Positions 54,138-64,000 of a stretch of 64,000 bases of DNA are shown here, one piece after another. The translations under genes were made by a program, and so were the position numbers. Source of the DNA: Artemisia argyi (lineage: Eukaryota; Streptophyta; Magnoliopsida; Asterales; Asteraceae); NCBI GenBank assembly GCA_030686995.1, contig CM060685.1, positions 125,823,823 to 125,887,822 of the forward strand, given 5' to 3'. How positions within the stretch are numbered: position 1 is the stretch's first letter; the number at the start of each line of letters is the position of its first letter. The notes beneath the pieces were generated by a model. The model was not told the origin of the DNA. It saw only the letters and a program-made list of their open reading frames with translations, and searched no databases.

Positions 54138-54474
54138 TAAGTTGTCCCTTTAAACAAATGTTATATTTTGTCATTTTGCATTTGAACTTGAGGGCTGTCA
54201 TTTTCTTTATTTCTATCTATCACTTCACCTCTTCTTTTATATAAACATTTCTCGATGCTTCTCTACACGGACCTTTCTTCTGGTTGATTCGAAACTATTT
54301 TTACTTTTTTTTTTCTACACCACTTACCACCCTCCCCTTTCTTCTCCACTTCACTTCCTTTCCCCTCTAAACAAAAACTCAAGAACAGAGTGTTAAAGTT
54401 TTGATTATAACACTTTATGATATGCATAATATAGTTATACAATATTTACAATATGATTTGTATATTTGTATAGT

Positions 54475-54805
54475 TAGAGCACTTGCAGAGGTAACGCATT
54501 TCTTGCGTTAAGGGGGAATTTAACCCACGTTAAGGTACGTTAGCTTTGCACGATTCGGCGTTAAGGTTGTGTTAACGTGTCGTGTTAACCCCTTAACTCA
54601 CGTTAAGGTGGTGTTTGTAAAAAAAAAAAAAAAAATTTCACTTTACCCCTTAAATGAAGGAGTGTTTTTGTAAATTGTTGTTGAGTTAAGCCTGAGTTAT
54701 GAATGGGGTGTTTTTTGTGAGTTAAGGTGAAAATGTTAAAGCTAATGTGACGCTGACGTGGCACTGAGTTAAGTTTTAACCTAGGTGATTGATGTAAATG
54801 CTCTA
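54475..54805. mobile_element. MITE (about 331 bp)
   Basis: Ends TAGAGCACTTGCA and TGTAAATGCTCTA are inverted, and the inner sequence has GTTAAGG/CCTTAAC motifs in both directions. Flanking duplications are unclear (TTA versus TAA). Class not certain; PIF/Harbinger-like is the best guess. Confidence 0.45.
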
Positions 54806-55337
54806 AAAGTGTGCAAATCACCCACTTTTTCATAATTGCAAATACAAATCCGACAAAATATACAAAAGGTAAATTTTGATTATGAATAATTAGAAACACA
54901 AATAAATTGATAGAGTCAGGCTGTTACATACGGAACCTTTACTCTTATAAGACAAAAGTCCTGGTCAAACCGTTCCCCACTTTTTATACTTTGAACAGAC
55001 AAAATTATTTTTCTATTTCTAAATAATTAAAATAATAACTTCCTTTCTTTTCCTTATTCTTTTTCATCTTGCTCAGTCAAAGTGTATATTTATCATGCTT
55101 CAAATTATTTCTGTAGTTTCATCTATTAAAGTACATTACATTATTTATGCCACTACTGTATTATGACTAAACTTTAAATAATCACTGTTAGCAGTAAATA
55201 GTTTTATGCTTTGCCAAAAAAAAAAAAAAAAAAAGAAGCTGTAAATAGTTTGATACATAAACTTTTCAAATACAGCAATTTTTTCTTCTCATGAGTTATG
55301 CAAATATGATTATAAAAAGAAAAAGAAAAATGCTAGT

Positions 55338-55378
<41 letters not shown>

Positions 55379-55624
55379 TTTTTTTATTTGTAGCATTGAG
55401 AAATGATGTGAATGCTTAACTTATATGTCTAATATTATGTCTGATTCACACATTGTTAGACACGTGTATTCCATATTTTCTCTCTCCTCAAACTCACCAT
55501 TAATCTTGACAAGTGTACGATGATCTTTTTTAAGCACAAAATTAAACATACCAATTAGGCATACCAATTAAGAGGTGGGTGACCGATTATTGTAAAGGTA
55601 TAAACAATGGTGTGCATATCATAA
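54806..55624. other. AT-rich spacer
   Basis: Homopolymer tracts (A-run near 55217, T-run 55341-55374) and no coding signal. Confidence 0.4.
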
Positions 55625-56999
55625 TCTTTTATATAATAAAGGAATTACATCATTTCGGAGTATTTTTGACAGAACAATTTTAGTGGAAAAAAAAATGAAC
55701 CAATAGGAAAGTTCGATTTTGACACATAAGAGAAATCAAACAATATAATTGGCCAATAAAAAGTCAAAATTAAATCAATTTTGGTCAAACTTTAATAAAT
55801 TTGGTGGAGAATTTGATTGAGAAAAAAACACATAAAAATATAGGTGCCAAATTTATGAAAATAAAAACTTAAAAAAAGATGAGGTAATTAATAAAACAAT
55901 AGTGGTTGAATTTTAAATATATTATATGGAGTTAAGTGTAAAATTATAAATCTCTATATTTTTTGATAACTTTAGATAATAAACAAATAACCCCTTACAC
56001 TTTATACCCTCTACACTTTATAAAATGAACTTTGTTTACAATTACATAAGTATTAGTATTGGTTTGAGACTTTTCATCCATTAAATTTACAAAATCTTAT
56101 AAATATACGAATTAGTTTTAATATACGTTAAATACTTTTAAAATAAATTTTAGTTTTAAACTTTTATCTATTAAAATATCTTTTTACTATGTACGTTAAA
56201 TATAAATAAGAACTCACGTTATCCTGTTTAAAAGTTTAATCTATACGTACACGAGTTTGAATATTAAATACAATTAAATTATTATTAATGGTAATATAAA
56301 TATCAAATGGTAAGTACGAGTTACTCTGATATGAAAATAAATATACGCGATTGTACTTATAACAGCTCATGTAATTATTATTTAAAGTTTATATACGGAT
56401 ATCCGGAAAAACATTCTTAAAAAACTTTACGGAGTATATTTTAACTTAATCAACGCTCATTATGTGTTATTGAACTTGCACATTTTGTACAACATAATAT
56501 TAATAATTAAAGTTAAACAACAAAATCAACCTCAACATTAACATCAATGTCAGCTAAATAAAGTTAAATCTTTCATCCAATAAAATTTTCACAAAATATT
56601 AATTGATATGAATTAAGATTATATGAGGACCAAACATTTTTTACATATGAAAAACTCCTGCATACTTATTAGTTGTACTTATATCATAATTTTCATGGTT
56701 AAATTCTTATGCCCATATAGTAAACAAAATTTTAAAATAAATTTAATTTATGTGTAAACCCATGTGATCAAAGAACCTTTGACCCAATAATATTATAAGG
56801 AGACAAGCTCAAGAATCCAATACATGATTGATGCCACGGTTATATTTACAATTTCTGCTAACTATTTTTCTTACTTTTGCACATGTTCATGCTCTAACTT
56901 TTTAAAATATACATAAGATTTTCTGTTTTTAAATGATAATACTATATAATTATTATTTTTTTTGAAAAAACCCCGTGCGTGCACGAGTATTATAACTAT
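55625..56999 (+). mobile_element. Possible Helitron (non-autonomous)
   Basis: The left end TCTTTTATATAATAAAGGAA after an A, and a right end with CCCCGTGCGTGCACG followed by TATTATAACTAT, resemble plant Helitron termini (TC start; hairpin near the 3' end). The terminal CTRR is not exact and the hairpin is weak. The inside is AT-rich and non-coding. Confidence 0.35.
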
Positions 57000-57293
57000 T
57001 TCTTAAATATAATTTAAAGGCTATTGTTAACGTTTTTGTTTTTTATAATTCGAACTTTATACTAAATTCAAATAAACACTACCGAATCACTTATTTTTGT
57101 ATATTGTATTCCTTCATGATAAAGCAAAAGCGTACATATACTAAGGGACCGTTTGGTTAGTAAATGGGTTTAGGATTGAATTTAGATTTTAATTTTGTTT
57201 AAAATTTGGATTTAAATTTGATGTATAATAAAATATATATATTTTATACATTAAATAAAGTATTATATTATAAAGAACATGGTATTAAATTAA

Positions 57294-57500
57294 GAGTTTT
57301 GCTAAACAATGCTCAGCGGGCAATGTTTAATATCAATATAAAAGAAAATTTAGACTTTATTAAATCAAAAATCGAATATATTTAAGTTAATTTTTATATT
57401 CATTTATTATGCATTAAATGCATAATTACTTTAAATATGAAAAGAAGAGATTGTTTAATGTAGCTTAAATATTGCCCAATGGACGCTGTTTAGCAAAACC
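57294..57500. mobile_element. Mutator-type MITE (207 bp)
   Basis: Flanked by a perfect 10-bp duplication ATTAAATTAA (57284-57293 and 57501-57510). The terminal inverted repeats are GAGTTTTGCTAAACA at left and, reversed, GGTTTTGCTAAACA at right, continuing with GGGCAATGTTTAA/GGGCAATATTTA. Duplication length and TIR length fit MULE-derived elements. Confidence 0.75.
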
Positions 57501-57966
57501 ATTAAATTAATTATATTTAAGCATTCTCATGAAGAACAAAAAAAAAAAGTAAAACAAATAAAATAAAATAAAATAACTTTATTAGATGAAGACTAAGAAA
57601 GAGAATGCAATATTATAAAGTTGAGCTACTCGATGAAAATTCTGAAACCCCCGTATAAAAAGGCATGAGTGCTGATTTTAAAATCCACCAATACAAAACA
57701 AAGATTATTTTTTATCAGTCTAATCCCTTCAACCTCAACCCACAACCCCTTAAGTAAACGTCCCTTAAGTCACTTACCTAAGTAAAGTTTGTCCCAATAC
57801 CATATTTGTATTCAATCTTATCATGGGGCTTTGTGGTCCACTGGGTGAAGCTTATTAAGTTAAGCGAGCCTAGGTGAGAGTAATACCAGCTTGGGTGACC
57901 AACCGGGAAGTCCTCACATGAGGACCACAAGTTCTAATGATATCAACCAGCTACCTTAGAAGCCTG

Positions 57967-59024
57967 TGTTAGATGAATAAGTTAGTTGGCCCAAGCCCGA
58001 CTTGTGGGTTGGGTCCATTAGGGTTTCCAGGTATATTACTTTATAAATACCTGACGAATAAACATTATAGCCTACGGGTTTCCATTATCTTACATGGTAT
58101 CAGGCCATTAAGATCCACAAAACCCGAACCCTTCCACCACTTTCATCTTCGGCCGCCTCCGGCCGCCGGCTACACGCCGGAGGTTCGGAGGACTCCTTTT
58201 AAACCTTAACATGTGTCCCAAACAATCAATAAACAATATTATCCTTTTAAACCTGATCGTCCTTCTTTTAGTGATGAAGCTTTAACGTCAATCGGTTTTA
58301 GCTTTAACGCCAAGGCTACTCGGTTGATGCATCTGATAATGGAATTGCAAAAATAAAAATAATCATTTGTTTACTCCATGAAGACAAGTATTTGGTCATC
58401 GATTATTCCCTCCGGCGCATAATGGGTCTTTTTAAGGATTAAGAATCTTAGGATTATTTTTATGTTTTTAATTTATTGTTGGAAAAAAAAAAAGTTAGTT
58501 ATTTAATTGGTTTTTTTTTTTATGTCGAATCAAGGGTATCAATTCCCGAGACGACTTTTGTTGGTGTCGAATCCAGGGTATCAATTCCCGAGACGACTTT
58601 TGTTGGTGTCGAATCCAGGGTATCAATTCCCGAGACGACTTTTGTTGGTGTCGAATCCAGGGTATCAATTCCCGAGACGACTTGTGTTGGTGTCGAATCC
58701 AGGGTATCAATTCCCGAGACGACTTGTGTTGGTGTCGAATCCAGGGTATCAATTCCCAAGACGACTTTTGTTGGTGTCGAATTTGCTTTCTTAGTTTATT
58801 TTGGTTTTGGGTTTGGTTTATTGTTTTAAATTTGCTTTCTTAGTTTACTACTCCAGTTCGAGCTTTCGCGATTTCGCCGCTCGAACTGCAGGGGAGTGTT
58901 AGATGAATAAGTTAGTTGGCCCAAGCCCGACTTGTGGGTTGGGTCCATTAGGGTTTCCAGGTATATTACTTTATAAATACCTGACGAATAAACATTATAG
59001 CCTACGGGTTTCCATTATCTTACA
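57967..59024 (+). mobile_element. TRIM/SMART-like mini LTR retrotransposon (1058 bp)
   Basis: Two 128-bp LTRs (57967-58094 and 58897-59024), identical as far as I can read, starting TGTTAGATGAATAAG and ending ATTATCTTACA. They are flanked by GCCTG on both sides (57962-57966, 59025-59029). Directly after the left LTR is TGGTATCAGGCC, close to the initiator tRNA-Met primer site; directly before the right LTR is GCAGGGGAG, the polypurine tract. The 802-bp inside has a short frame rich in Pro/His/Arg and a 42-bp minisatellite, but no full domain. It is non-autonomous; the ends suggest a copia-type parent. Confidence 0.92.
58524..58783. repeat. 42-bp minisatellite, six units, inside the TRIM
   Basis: Unit built around GTCGAATCCAGGGTATCAA and TTCCCGAGACGACTT; six copies plus the first seven bases of another. 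The first copy has A for C (AATCAAGGG) and the last has CCCAAG for CCCGAG; copies 4 and 5 share CTTGTG, others CTTTTG. Because 42 is a multiple of three, several frames stay open on both strands, creating misleading ORFs. Confidence 0.95.
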
Positions 59025-59029
59025 GCCTG

Positions 59030-59469
59030 GGCCCAACCATGTGATGTCTTGATCCAACTAAAGGACGCGAGTTCGATTCCGTTCCGCAAGCATGGTTGGG
59101 TATTGGGTGGAGGTATTTCACAAGCATCAAACCTTTGCTGGGTAGGGTTGATGGGTACCATTATGGTACACAGGGTTGAGGTGTCCCTGCTAATCTACAC
59201 TTTTTGATCCAATATTTGTATTCAATCCGATAAAACAACTTGTAGCTTAAAGTTACAATCTATTTGTTGATCAGTTTTTTATTTCTCTTCACTAAATTGT
59301 TATATGCGTGATTCATGATGCGCGTGTTATGCTTTATTGATTTGAGTAATAACATATTTTGACCACTGCTCGAAAGAGTTAAGTTCCTCTTATGCTTATG
59401 ATCTTAACAACGACATACGTAATCCCGCCAGGACAGAATATGCTTATGATCTTGAATTTAATAATTTTT
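59030..59469. other. Spacer flanking the TRIM
   Basis: Non-coding. A B-box-like GTTCGATTCC at 59071-59080 suggests tRNA-derived or retroelement sequence into which the TRIM inserted, but a matching A-box at proper distance is not seen. No gene. Confidence 0.3.
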
Positions 59470-60020
59470 AGAGAAAATTCTCAAAAGTAGCCCCGTGACT
59501 CAATGGCATTACCTTTTCTAGCCCATCCCCCCTCCCCCCCTTCAAAATAGCCTAGAGCAACCTGGCAATTGGGCAACCACCTTAATAGCATGACACGTAT
59601 TCAATTTTTTAAGTACACAAAGTATAGGTGTGTAAGAAAAGAAAAAAAGTATCGGTCGACTTGGTTTTTTTTACGACTTGGTTTTCGTCTTTTAGTGAAA
59701 AAAAATTGGACACGTGTCATGCTATTAAAGTGATTGCTCAATTGTCAAATCGCCTTGAGCTATTTGAGGGAAGAAAAAAAATTGTGAGCTTAAAAAAAGG
59801 GAGGTGATTTGCACATTCCGACAATTGATTAGTGCACTCATATTATGAGTGTTTTAACATTTATACACTTACAGGATAAAAATAAGTAAAAATGATGTGA
59901 GGGTATAAATATCAAGGCACTCATAATTTAAATGTGCAAATCAATTGTGAGAGTGTGCAAATCACCTCGCTAAAAAAAATAATGTCATTGAGCCACTGAG
60001 CTACTTTGAGAATTAGCTCT
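59470..60020. mobile_element. MITE with a second MITE nested inside
   Basis: Outer inverted repeats: AGAGAAAATTCTCAAAAGTA with GACTCAATGGCATT at left, and the matching AATGTCATTGAGCCAC...CTACTTTGAGAATTAGCTCT at right (about 40 bp). Inside, 59801-59968 has its own inverted ends GAGGTGATTTGCACA and TGTGCAAATCACCTC (168 bp). The outer target duplication is AT-rich and unclear. Confidence 0.6.
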
Positions 60021-60486
60021 AAATTTTATTTATGTTTATAAACAAAATACTTCGTAACTTTTATAGCCATTTTTCATTTAAGAAATAAGTTACTACTACT
60101 TTAAAGAAAAAAACCCAAATATTACCAAAACCAAAGTGTCACGTGTTAGAATTCTACAAGATAATATCAAATAAAATAATTACTCAATTAAATATTCATA
60201 TAATTAATTGAATTAACTTTTTTCTACCCAAGACTTGAAAGTTTCAAAATTTACTTTATTGGGTTCGGCAATCAACTACTCATTTATTATTTCTTTTTTT
60301 GAATTATTACCATTCAAACTTTTAATAATAATAATAATAATTTCTTCTTGATTTTATTACATTCATAGAGAAAGAAGAAAAAAAAATATGCATGTTTTAA
60401 AGTAAATTTCAGTGTGTGTTCTTTTTCTGTAAGAAAAGAAAACCAGACATAATCTAAACAAGGTACTTCTGGTCTTTCAAAATATT

Positions 60487-60532
<46 letters not shown>

Positions 60533-60953
60533 TAGTGTTGTAAATGCTTTTTTTTGTTTTATTGTATCATGATGTTATGTTATTGTTCTTTTTTTTGTTT
60601 CATTATTATATATAAGTTGTGTTTGTGTCACATTTTTATAAGTTGCAGTATTTGTAGGTAATTTTGCTGTTATTTTTGCTAAATTTCATTATTTTTATGA
60701 TATATTGCTAATTTTTTAGTTTTGATCTTGTAAAATATACTATGTATTATCAGGAAAAAAAAAACAAGAACCCATTAATATATTTCACTTTGGTATTGTA
60801 TTATGGTATTAAATTTGTAATTTTTGAGATAATTGTTCTTTTTTAATATTAAGTTTTGAACATTATTTGTTGTTTTGACTTACTGTTGACCATACTGTAT
60901 GTCTGTTGAATTTGAGTTGTTGAATGTTAATCATAATGTGTATGTCAGATTGA

Positions 60954-60999
<46 letters not shown>

Positions 61000-61019
61000 T
61001 AGAAAATCAGCTAATCATA
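60021..61019 (+). promoter_or_regulatory. Upstream and 5' UTR intron region of the AHL gene
   Basis: A candidate 5' UTR donor lies at about 60461 (CAAG before GTACTT). The acceptor TTTTTTGTAG ends at about 61002, preceded by an unbroken T-run (60961-60998) acting as polypyrimidine tract; AAAATCAGCTAATCATA then leads to the start codon. A second T-run lies at 60487-60527. The intron is inferred. Confidence 0.45.
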
Positions 61020-63745
61020 ATGGAATCAAGGGAAAATATGATACCACCAGCAGAAACAAGAGCACCTGAGGCTCCTCCATCAAACTATCAATTAGCTCTA
61101 AAAACCGAAAGCCCCGTACAGACTGGAAATCCTAGTCAGATGACGAGCCAGGTTACGGGCCCACTCGGGTTTTCGCCGCTGAGTGGTGGTGGTGGTGGAA
61201 TTCCTTCTTCATTGGAAAAGAAGAAGAGGGGTAGGCCAAGGAAGTATGGACCAGATGGGATGGCTAATGCAAGTGGCCGAACATTGTCACCAATGCCTCT
61301 AGCGTCTGAAACTTCGCCTACTTCTGGTGGCGGATATTCTGATATTAAGTTTGGTGAAGCGACGGGAAGTGGTGGCGAGTTTCAGAAGGAAAAAAAGAGA
61401 AGGAGAAGGAAGTCTTCTGAGATATTGAACTTGAGTTTAGGTAAATGGGGTCCATCATTTGTTTTATATATAATTTTTGTTCGATAAAATGTTTTTCTAG
61501 AGTTTTCCATTTTGCGTGATTGATGACCTTTTGATCACAAAGGAGTAACCTTTATGGTTGTTGAACTATGTTCTTAAGTGGGTTGGAATGAATATACATT
61601 CACCCCAAGTGTGAAAGTGTATATGCAACTACGTTAGTTTTGGTCTAAACATTTACGTAGCATTTTCTGTTGTTTCATAGTTGGTTCAAATCTTTGCACA
61701 AAAGAGCAATAAAAAATACTTATCATTCAATATATACCTGATACTTATTACCTGTGACTCTGGGTCTTTTGTTTTTTGATGGCAGGGGACCAAATTACTT
61801 CTGGTGGAAGTTTCACCCCTCACATGGTCACTGTTAATCCAGGCGAGGTATGTTTTAACTAGAAAAACTAGATACTAGATGCGGAAAATTTGACTACTTT
61901 ACTTATAAATGGGCCGAGTTGGGTTTTGTTTCATCTCTGACGAGCCAAACGGGTTGAAAGTAAACCAAAATGTAAATTGTTAGAAAAAACTTTAAAATAA
62001 TTTAACTTTTATAATCATGTTGGCACTCTAATAATAGAAGAAATCAACCTAATAAAAATGTTGATGCACTCATTCTAGCTATCGCCATTTTTGTTGATCG
62101 TAAATTCTTAGGTTTCTATGGCCATGCATGCCATTATTCCTTATACGTCAACCAAATTACGTTATCTTAACTTCTAACTACTACTAATGATTAAATGGAA
62201 AATTATAGCGTGGATATGCACATGATATAACCGCTTTCTGTACCTTTTATTCTTAAATCATGTAAAGAGTCTCAATTCCCAAAAACAAATGCACATGCAA
62301 AGATAAGTGTTAATCTTCCCTCGGTCCCATGAGCACTTAAATAGATCCCATTGTGCAAAGTCCCGCAAAATTTCATTCGTTTTCTTTTATGGATCTAAAT
62401 TATTTACTTATGCATCCATCTATCGTCATTCAAATAAATTTTGATATTGATATGGGTCTACAAGATTCCGCTAATTTGTCATTATTGAAAAGTGCTTAAA
62501 CACATTCTGACAAATCCTGGCAATCTCGACCCATTATTGCTAGATGGGTTTATATGGAAAAGTGGTAACTTGTATGTTGATGTTAGTCTTAACACCTCAT
62601 GGGTCTACTTGGGTCACATCCAAAGTTGTTGAAGAAGTATGTTGGGTCCAACGGGTTGTTAGACTAACATCAAAGTACAGGTAACCACTTTTCTATATAA
62701 ATCCAACTAGACCCGTTGGGTCTAGATTGCCAGGTATTTATTTCACAAATATTGACACTTCAAAGTCAAGGGTTTTCATGACTAACTGCAAACTAGGCTT
62801 TCAATGAGTAATATGCAAACTTAATACTTCATGCATTGACACTCTACACTTTCTAGTGTCGGTTTGTTTAGCATACAGTTCCAAACCTGAACCAAAACCA
62901 GTGGCAATGAATGAAGTAACCCTTTAATTGTATATACTGAAGTCTTGTTACTTTATTCAACTCATTTTTCTCCATTTCACTTGCATTCTCTTGTTTCATG
63001 TCTCTTTAGTAAATGTGAATTCTCGACCCATTTTGGATGGGTCAAACTGCTCTAGTGGGTAGAAATGATCTAATGAGTCAAAAGTCGCCAAAATTGTATT
63101 CGTACAACAGCATACATTATTTTTGCTCTATGAATAGTATTGTAATATAGCATTTGTAATCATTGTAGTCTGATTATCTACAAAAGAAATTAGTTAAATA
63201 TCCCACTTTAACTTGACAAGTCCGTTTTGCCCCCTGTGATCCTCACTCAGCATCAATGAAATGGGATCCACAAAGTCAAGTTCATGAATGTGTCTATTTC
63301 AATGAGTTTTAAATTCAATACACCTGATGCATACATGTAATGCTAGCTGATATACAACTCATAAATGCACAATCTTTGGCTTTTTCAGGATGTTACATCT
63401 AAAATCATCTCCTTCTCAAAATACGGGCCCCGCGCAATATGCGTTCTATCTGCACTTGGGATCATTTCACACGTGACTTTGCGTCAAGCCAGTTCGTCTG
63501 GAGGCACTGTGACATACGAGGTATGCAATTTAATTTACAAATAAACTATCTTATATTTATCTTACAACTTTATGTTATTACAGGGAAGATTTGAAATTCT
63601 TTCGTTATCTGGATCTTTCACACCTGGTGAGTCTGGAGGAGTAACATCAAGAGAAGGTGGTATGAGCATAGCTCTATCAAGCCCTGATGGCCGTGTAGTT
63701 GGAGGTCTGCTTGGAGGAATTCTTACTGCAGCTGGTCCTGTTCAG
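61020..63745 (+). CDS. AHL: AT-hook motif nuclear-localised protein (AHL), partial at window end
   Basis: Encodes a plant AHL protein, which binds AT-rich minor groove DNA and forms trimers through the PPC/DUF296 domain to regulate transcription. Exons: 61020-61440, 61786-61847, 63389-63520, 63584-63745; GT-AG with matching phases; further exons lie beyond the window. Exon 1 carries the AT-hook KKKRGRPRKYGPDG (R-G-R-P-R-K-Y, type II form) near residues 77-90 and a basic run KEKKRRRRKSS. The PPC domain begins FTPHMVTVNPGEDVTSKIIS, continues ICVLSALGIISHVTLRQ (the core also seen in classical AHLs) and GRFEILSLSGSF. Only one AT-hook is visible; the multi-exon structure fits clade B AHLs, since clade A genes usually lack introns. 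Intron 2 (61848-63388) contains a MITE. Start is the first ATG after the inferred 5' UTR intron. Confidence 0.92.
62516..62734. mobile_element. MITE in intron 2 of the AHL gene (219 bp)
   Basis: Long inverted ends: CCTGGCAATCTCGACCCA at left and, reversed, CCTGGCAATCTAGACCCA at right. Pairing extends inward through GGAAAAGTGGTAAC and TGATGTTAGTCT, so most of the element could fold into a hairpin. No clear target duplication. Confidence 0.65.
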
Positions 63746-64000
63746 GTACCCTTTCTCTTTGGGATAATTTGACTTTAAGGTCAAACATACAGATTCTAAG
63801 TTTAAGAATTTTAACCATATACGGTGAATTTTGGAAACAGTCTGATGATCACATTGACATTGTACTACTACTACAAATTAGAAGACATCGGCTCTGATTC
63901 TTAAGATTGATAATGGTAAAACAACTAAAATTTCACCATTTTGGCGGTTTAACCTTAAATACATTTTTTTTAATGGTCTATTCCATTAACTTTTCTTTTT
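63746..64000 (+). other. Intron of the AHL gene, to the window edge
   Basis: Begins with GTACC after the exon end GPVQ. An open frame continues a few codons past this donor but is intron read-through. The next exon is outside the window. Confidence 0.7.

Noticed and set aside
58476..58829. 117-codon repeat protein VESRVSIPETTFVG
   Set aside because: The 42-bp repeat keeps several frames open on both strands; no codon bias or conserved start supports translation.

Overview
The window is nuclear DNA from a flowering plant. The genes are intron-rich with GT-AG junctions, the intergenic DNA is AT-rich, and plant-specific families are present (MAP65, AHL, Athila retrotransposons, a Stowaway MITE). 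The style of the repeats suggests an asterid such as Asteraceae, but that is only an impression.

Layout. (1) 1-6028, + strand: a complete 12-exon MAP65 microtubule-bundling protein gene, closest in layout to MAP65-3. (2) 6029-10197: intergenic DNA with a perfectly palindromic Stowaway MITE and a long (TA)n tract. (3) 10198-12968, - strand: a decayed or unrecognised multi-exon gene. (4) 13499-14384 and 52318-52876, - strand: the 3' and 5' halves of one small ARM-repeat-type gene. The two halves are separated by about 37.9 kb of transposon DNA lying inside one of its exons. (5) 53-60 kb: a field of small elements, including a TRIM retrotransposon with a 42-bp minisatellite, several MITEs, a possible Helitron and a tRNA-like relic. 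(6) 61020 to beyond the window end, + strand: an AT-hook (AHL) gene encoding an AT-hook and most of a PPC domain, cut by the window edge.

The block 14385-52312 is a nest of insertions, each level supported by its own target-site duplication (TSD). The ARM-gene exon was hit by an LTR element now reduced to a solo LTR (TSD GTATC). Into that solo LTR, 46 bp before its end, an Athila-type Ty3/gypsy element inserted (TSD ATCAC). It now has three ~4-kb LTRs and two internal regions, LTR-gag/pol-LTR-gag/pol-LTR, within one TSD pair. Into the gag of the second unit a 7.8-kb non-coding LARD-like LTR element inserted in the opposite orientation (TSD CGGTT). Its LTRs are almost identical, so it is the youngest layer.

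Both Athila units carry gag, protease, RT, RNase H and integrase in a single design frame. Each is broken by its own stops or frameshifts, and no env-like frame is seen. The non-coding parts are also informative: a multi-hairpin leader after each primer-binding site, consecutive hairpins downstream of the LTR TATA box that are shared with the unrelated-looking solo LTR, and an abrupt identity breakpoint between LTR copies that suggests gene conversion.
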